From the NCBI RefSeq assembly GCF_000758605.1, contig NZ_CP009282.1, positions 2,790,001 through 2,854,000 on the forward strand: a stretch of DNA of 64,000 bases, read 5' to 3'. Below are positions 60,792-64,000 of the stretch, piece by piece. A program made the position numbers and the translations under genes. Under the pieces are notes generated by a model that saw only the letters and a list, made by a program, of their open reading frames with translations, was not told the origin of the DNA and made no database searches. How positions within the stretch are numbered: position 1 is the first letter of the stretch; each line of letters opens with the position of its first letter. Source of the stretch: Paenibacillus sp. FSL R5-0912. GTDB lineage: Bacteria > Bacillota > Bacilli > Paenibacillales > Paenibacillaceae.

Positions 60792-61380
60792 ATCTCCAAG
60801 TCATCTCACCTCGCTCGAAGCGGCAGGCTGTAATACAGCGATGTGCTCTGCTTCAATTATTATTCCTATCATTTATGATACCAAATCGCAAACTATACAG
60901 TCAAACGTCACACTTACTTAAAGTATATGCAGTGATTTCTTAAAGATTCGCTGTTGTTTTATATGAGGAGATACCTTCTTTGCAGAGCGCAGAGCAAAAT
61001 GTTCAGAATAGTAGGGACTCAGATTGAGAAGTGTAAGTAATATATAACATAACATGTGATGTATTTACTTAAGAACCCTGAACATCATAGATATTCTTAT
61101 GAGCTGCTTAGGAAAAGTAGTTAAACTTATTTTATATTGAAGCTAAACAAGGTTGATGTCAGGAAAAATTCGGCGTGAAAAGGTATGTTTACTAACAGAC
61201 ATTAATAAAAATACATAATGAATAATCTTGAATACTGCACAAAGTGTATACGCTTGCATCCTTGTCAAGTATAGGAGCTGGCGGTTTCTGCGGAATATCT
61301 GCAATCTTGCGGGAGAATTGTCATATGGTGAATAAATCGAGAGCTTCCAATAATAAATTAATACATTCAAAAAAATAGTC
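60792..61380. other. Gene-free region upstream of amtB
   Basis: No coding frame with a ribosome site, tRNA or strong terminator was recognised. The sequence is AT-rich. A near-match to the GlnR/TnrA box (TGTAA, 8 bases, TAACA at 61032-61049) has one base too many in the spacer. It may hold distal regulatory sites for the merR or amtB genes. Confidence 0.5.
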
Positions 61381-61448
61381 TTGTCAATTTCCCTGACTTC
61401 TGATTATAATGACATTAAGAGTTTCACGCTTTGTTAGAAAATATAACA
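61381..61448 (+). promoter_or_regulatory. amtB promoter with a GlnR/TnrA box downstream of the -10
   Basis: TTGTCA (61381-61386) and TATAAT (61405-61410) are 18 bases apart. TGTTA-GAAAATA-TAACA at 61432-61448 matches TGTNAN7TNACA exactly. Since it lies past the start point, binding would block transcription, which predicts repression by GlnR when nitrogen is plentiful. Confidence 0.78.
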
Positions 61449-61467
61449 TTGGGGAGTGGGGTAAAGT

Positions 61468-62856
61468 ATGAAAAAAAAGATGTTGATGATGTTCCTGGCC
61501 ATGGTTACACTGATGATCTATCCGGTCAGCGCATTTGCTGCTGAGGGTCCGGCAACACCGGATCTGCAAATTGGACTTGACACTGCATTTACGTTCCTGG
61601 CATTTATCCTTGTGTTCTTTATGCAAGCTGGTTTCGCAATGCTTGAAGCCGGTTCGGTCCGGATGAAGAATGCAGGTCACGTTGCCGGCAAGACGGTACT
61701 GACACTGGCCATTGCAAGCTTGTGTTTCTGGGCTCTGGGCTTTGGTCTTGGCTTCGGTAACGGCAATAGCTTCTTCGGTACTACAGGCTTCTTCTACGGT
61801 GGAGATACAACAGGTTCTTCGTTTGAATCCCTGGCATTCTCTGATGTAACCCTAAATGTTAAATTCCTGTTCCAAATGGCTTTCGCAGCAGTATCCTTGG
61901 CGATTGTATCTGGTGGTATGGCAGAACGTGCTAAGCTAAGCGTATACATCATTTTCGGAATTCTCTTCTCGGTAGTGATCTATCCGGTTGTGGCTCACTG
62001 GGTATGGGGCGGCGGCTGGTTGGCTGAGCTGGGCATGCAGGACTATGCAGGTTCCACGGTGGTCCATCTTACAGGTGCAACTGCAGCTGTTGTGGCAACA
62101 ATCCTCCTTAAACCCCGTCTGGGCAAGTTCAATAAAGAAGGTAAACCGGTTATCATTCCTGGTCACAACCAGGTATTCACAGTACTCGGCGTTATCATTC
62201 TCTGGTTCGGCTGGTTTGGCTTCAACCCGGGTAGTGCATTGTCCCCTATGGGCGGATTCTTCGGCCACGTGGCACTGACAACGAACCTGGCTGCTGCGGC
62301 AGGCGGTCTGGCGGCACTGATTGCTTCCTGGCTGTACTTCGGCAAGTCGGATATTCCGGCAATGCTGAACGGTGTTCTTGCTGCACTTGTTGCTATCACT
62401 GGTGCCTGCGCATTTGTAGAGCCTTGGGCGGCTATTCTTATCGGATTTGTGGCTGGAGCATTCACCTTCATGACTTCACAGTGGCTGGAACGTGCAGGTC
62501 TTGACGATCCGATCTACGCCTTCTCTGTTCACGGTATTGCAGGGGTTTGGGGAGCCATTTCTACAGGCTTGTTCGCAACACCTGAGCTTGTTGAAACTGT
62601 TGGTGTCGGTAAAGCCGGTTTGTTCTACGGCGGAGGTGCACATCAGCTGGGAGTACAGGCGCTTGGTGTGATCGGTACCTTTGCTTTCGTAGCGGTGATG
62701 TCCTTCATTATCCTCTACGTAATGAAAATGGTTATCGGACTTCGTGTAACGGAAGAAGAAGAATTGATGGGTCTGGATATCAGTGAGCATGGTACTTACG
62801 GTTATCCTGAACAAATGAAACTGATCACAGAATCGGAATCCAAACCCTTGAAATAA
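61468..62856 (+). CDS. amtB: Ammonium transporter AmtB/NrgA
   Basis: An N-terminal signal-like segment (MLMMFLAMVTLMIYPVSAFA) is followed by 11 spans. Signatures are FMQAGFAMLEAGSVRMKNAG, DYAGSTVVHLTGATAAVVAT (first pore histidine) and SVHGIAGVWGAISTGLF (second). Ammonium enters as NH3/NH4+ through the trimeric channel. The C-terminal tail (MGLDISEHGTYGYPE) is the conserved GlnK/PII-contact region. The ribosome site is GGGGAG. Predicted nitrogen control is described for the promoter. No glnK gene is adjacent in the window. Confidence 0.95.
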   Translation: MKKKMLMMFLAMVTLMIYPVSAFAAEGPATPDLQIGLDTAFTFLAFILVFFMQAGFAMLEAGSVRMKNAGHVAGKTVLTLAIASLCFWALGFGLGFGNGNSFFGTTGFFYGGDTTGSSFESLAFSDVTLNVKFLFQMAFAAVSLAIVSGGMAERAKLSVYIIFGILFSVVIYPVVAHWVWGGGWLAELGMQDYAGSTVVHLTGATAAVVATILLKPRLGKFNKEGKPVIIPGHNQVFTVLGVIILWFGWFGFNPGSALSPMGGFFGHVALTTNLAAAAGGLAALIASWLYFGKSDIPAMLNGVLAALVAITGACAFVEPWAAILIGFVAGAFTFMTSQWLERAGLDDPIYAFSVHGIAGVWGAISTGLFATPELVETVGVGKAGLFYGGGAHQLGVQALGVIGTFAFVAVMSFIILYVMKMVIGLRVTEEEELMGLDISEHGTYGYPEQMKLITESESKPLK

Positions 62857-62889
62857 TTATATCTTCTACTCAATAGGGAGGCGGACCGA

Positions 62890-63972
62890 GTGGCTTCGAT
62901 GGAGACAGCAGACTGGAACGAAGATGAAAGATACATGTCCATCGTAACGGCCGGTTCGCCGCAGGAGCTTAAGGCCAGGCGTACCGCTTGTCAAAAAGTA
63001 CTTCTGGAGCAATTAAACGTTATTCCGGCCCAGGAATGGATGTGCCGGGTGAATGCAATGCATGATCAGATTGCAAAAACAGCGGTACACATATGTGAGG
63101 CGCAGATGAAGGAGGCGGGCTATGGCCTGCCTCCCTGCGCCTATTCCTTTATTGTATTCGGCAGTGCAGGCAGACAGGAAGCTACGCTGTGGAGTGATCA
63201 GGATAATGGTTTGATTGTAGAAGGTGAGCTGGATGGGCTCAAGAAAAGCTATTTCGAAGCCTTCGGCGCCATGTTGTCCGATGTGCTTGAAACTGCAGGT
63301 TACGAGAAATGCGGCGGCAAGGTGATGTGCTCCGAGCCTTTGTGGCGTAAAACGCTGTCTGAATGGGAGCATCAGCTGGAGGGCTGGATGGAGCAGCTGG
63401 AATGGGAGCCTGTCCGTTACCTGATCATAGCTTCTGATATGCGCCATGTGGCCGGCAGCGTAGAATTGTCCGCGAAGTGGAAGGAAGCTTTTCATGCCGG
63501 TTTTGCGGACAATCACAAGCTGACGATGGCTGTGCTGCGAAATACCGTTCGCCATAAGGCAACACTTAATCTGCTGGGACAGGTACTCACGGAGCGGTTT
63601 GGCGATCATGCAGGCGGTTTTGATGTCAAATACGGACTTTATATCCCGCTTGTCAATATTGTCAGACATTTGTCGCTGCTGCACGGGATAGAGGATTCTT
63701 CGACGCTGAAGAGGCTTGAGCATTTGGCTGAACTGGACAAATACCAGCATCTTGAAGAGATCCGGAGGGCATTTCTGACGGCCTTGAAGATGCGTGTGAA
63801 TACGCCTTATACGGTGGAGGATGGCTTGCTTGCAAGCAGTGATTACTATGCCGAGAGTGATTTGAAGAATAAGCAGCTCAGAAGTGAGCTGCGGGAAAGT
63901 CTGCTGCTGGTCAGGCGTCTGCACAAGGCCCTGCAGCGACAGCTCCGGTCCGCGGAAAGGAGACAGCCATGA
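62890..63972 (+). CDS. DUF294-type putative nucleotidyltransferase
   Basis: The 360-residue protein has the nucleotidyltransferase core FIVFGSAGRQEATLWSDQDN (about residues 88-107) and the helical DUF294_C region near the C-terminus (RHLSLLHGIEDSSTLKRLEHL in two pieces: RHLSLLHGIEDSS, TLKRLEHL). The GSxGR...DxD metal motif is like GlnD, the PII uridylyltransferase, but the HD domain and ACT domains are missing. Following amtB by 33 bases it may act in nitrogen signalling; that is inference. GTG start, GGGAGG upstream. It overlaps the next start by 4 bases (ATGA). Confidence 0.85.
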   Translation: MASMETADWNEDERYMSIVTAGSPQELKARRTACQKVLLEQLNVIPAQEWMCRVNAMHDQIAKTAVHICEAQMKEAGYGLPPCAYSFIVFGSAGRQEATLWSDQDNGLIVEGELDGLKKSYFEAFGAMLSDVLETAGYEKCGGKVMCSEPLWRKTLSEWEHQLEGWMEQLEWEPVRYLIIASDMRHVAGSVELSAKWKEAFHAGFADNHKLTMAVLRNTVRHKATLNLLGQVLTERFGDHAGGFDVKYGLYIPLVNIVRHLSLLHGIEDSSTLKRLEHLAELDKYQHLEEIRRAFLTALKMRVNTPYTVEDGLLASSDYYAESDLKNKQLRSELRESLLLVRRLHKALQRQLRSAERRQP

Positions 63973-64000
63973 AGGAGCCGAACAAAGGCGGAGGGTTCTG
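63969..64000 (+). CDS. Start of a further operon gene (cut by the window edge)
   Basis: An ATG at 63969 overlaps the DUF294 stop (ATGA) and has AAGGAGA 8 bases upstream. Only MKEPNKGGGF is visible. In related loci the gene that follows DUF294 is often an exonuclease of the DNA polymerase III epsilon type, but nothing here proves this. Confidence 0.5.
   Translation, partial: MKEPNKGGGF

Noticed and set aside
61032..61049. Second GlnR/TnrA box
   Set aside because: The spacer has eight bases instead of seven.
61143..61370. 75-codon leftward frame upstream of amtB
   Set aside because: AT-rich region, no ribosome site, composition unlike a real protein.

Overview
The window reads as a chromosomal segment of a Gram-positive, endospore-forming Firmicute, most probably a Paenibacillus. 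The basis is the strong AGGAGG-type ribosome binding sites, the frequent TTG and GTG starts, the gene families (YutE, YtxH, YuzB, YjcZ, YesL, YugP, YtpB, YitT, CshA), the YesM/YesN-type sensor/regulator pair and the coproporphyrin-type heme genes. No tRNA, rRNA, CRISPR array, insertion sequence or prophage gene was recognised. The species assignment is an inference from gene content, not from a marker gene.

Layout. 1-5.4 kb: housekeeping genes (partial HTH protein, Dabb protein, YutE/HepT-like, a cysteine-rich SufR-like regulator, YtxH, glutamate racemase, a LysM-M14 peptidase). 5.4-6.6 kb: a gene-free stretch of repeats, including 39 perfect copies of AACCCC. 6.6-18.3 kb: an accessory carbohydrate locus. 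Two paralogous FAD oxidoreductases bracket two ABC permeases, a lipoprotein solute-binding protein and a histidine kinase/AraC-type response regulator; a secreted beta-helix protein follows. 18.4-21.3 kb: small Fe-S-type genes, a doubly frameshifted gene, and two minisatellite arrays with a period of about 51 bp. 21.3-34.8 kb: an RNA methyltransferase, an O-methyltransferase, an MFS pump, hemE-hemH-hemY, CapA, GDPD, an FAA hydrolase, a DUF92 protein, a TetR regulator and an ABC-F ATPase. 34.8-37 kb: structured intergenic elements with a TPR gene and a small membrane protein. 37-46 kb: a NAGPA-type protein, M42 peptidase, LapA, oligoendopeptidase F with two starts, cold shock protein, MFS, YtpB terpene synthase, pfkA. 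46-49 kb: a persulfide-handling module, in which an 827-residue CoADR-rhodanese-TusA-DsrE fusion is followed by a CstR-type repressor and preceded by two CsoR/CstR-like operator half-palindrome pairs. 49-64 kb: MATE, DUF4015, YitT, DEAD-box helicase, YjcZ, YesL, a probable 6S RNA, Tpx, rhomboid, LysR, YugP, MerR, and a nitrogen module (GlnR/TnrA box, amtB, DUF294 nucleotidyltransferase).

Most coherent systems: (i) the bracketed FAD-oxidoreductase/ABC-transporter/two-component locus, which carries no recognisable glycoside hydrolase; (ii) the self-regulated persulfide module; (iii) the nitrogen-controlled amtB operon; (iv) the heme operon with an internal hairpin between hemE and hemH. The most unusual non-coding features are the (AACCCC)39 array upstream of the first FAD gene, the 51-bp arrays, and dispersed inverted-repeat modules shared between 5.9-6.1 kb and 36.5-36.7 kb.
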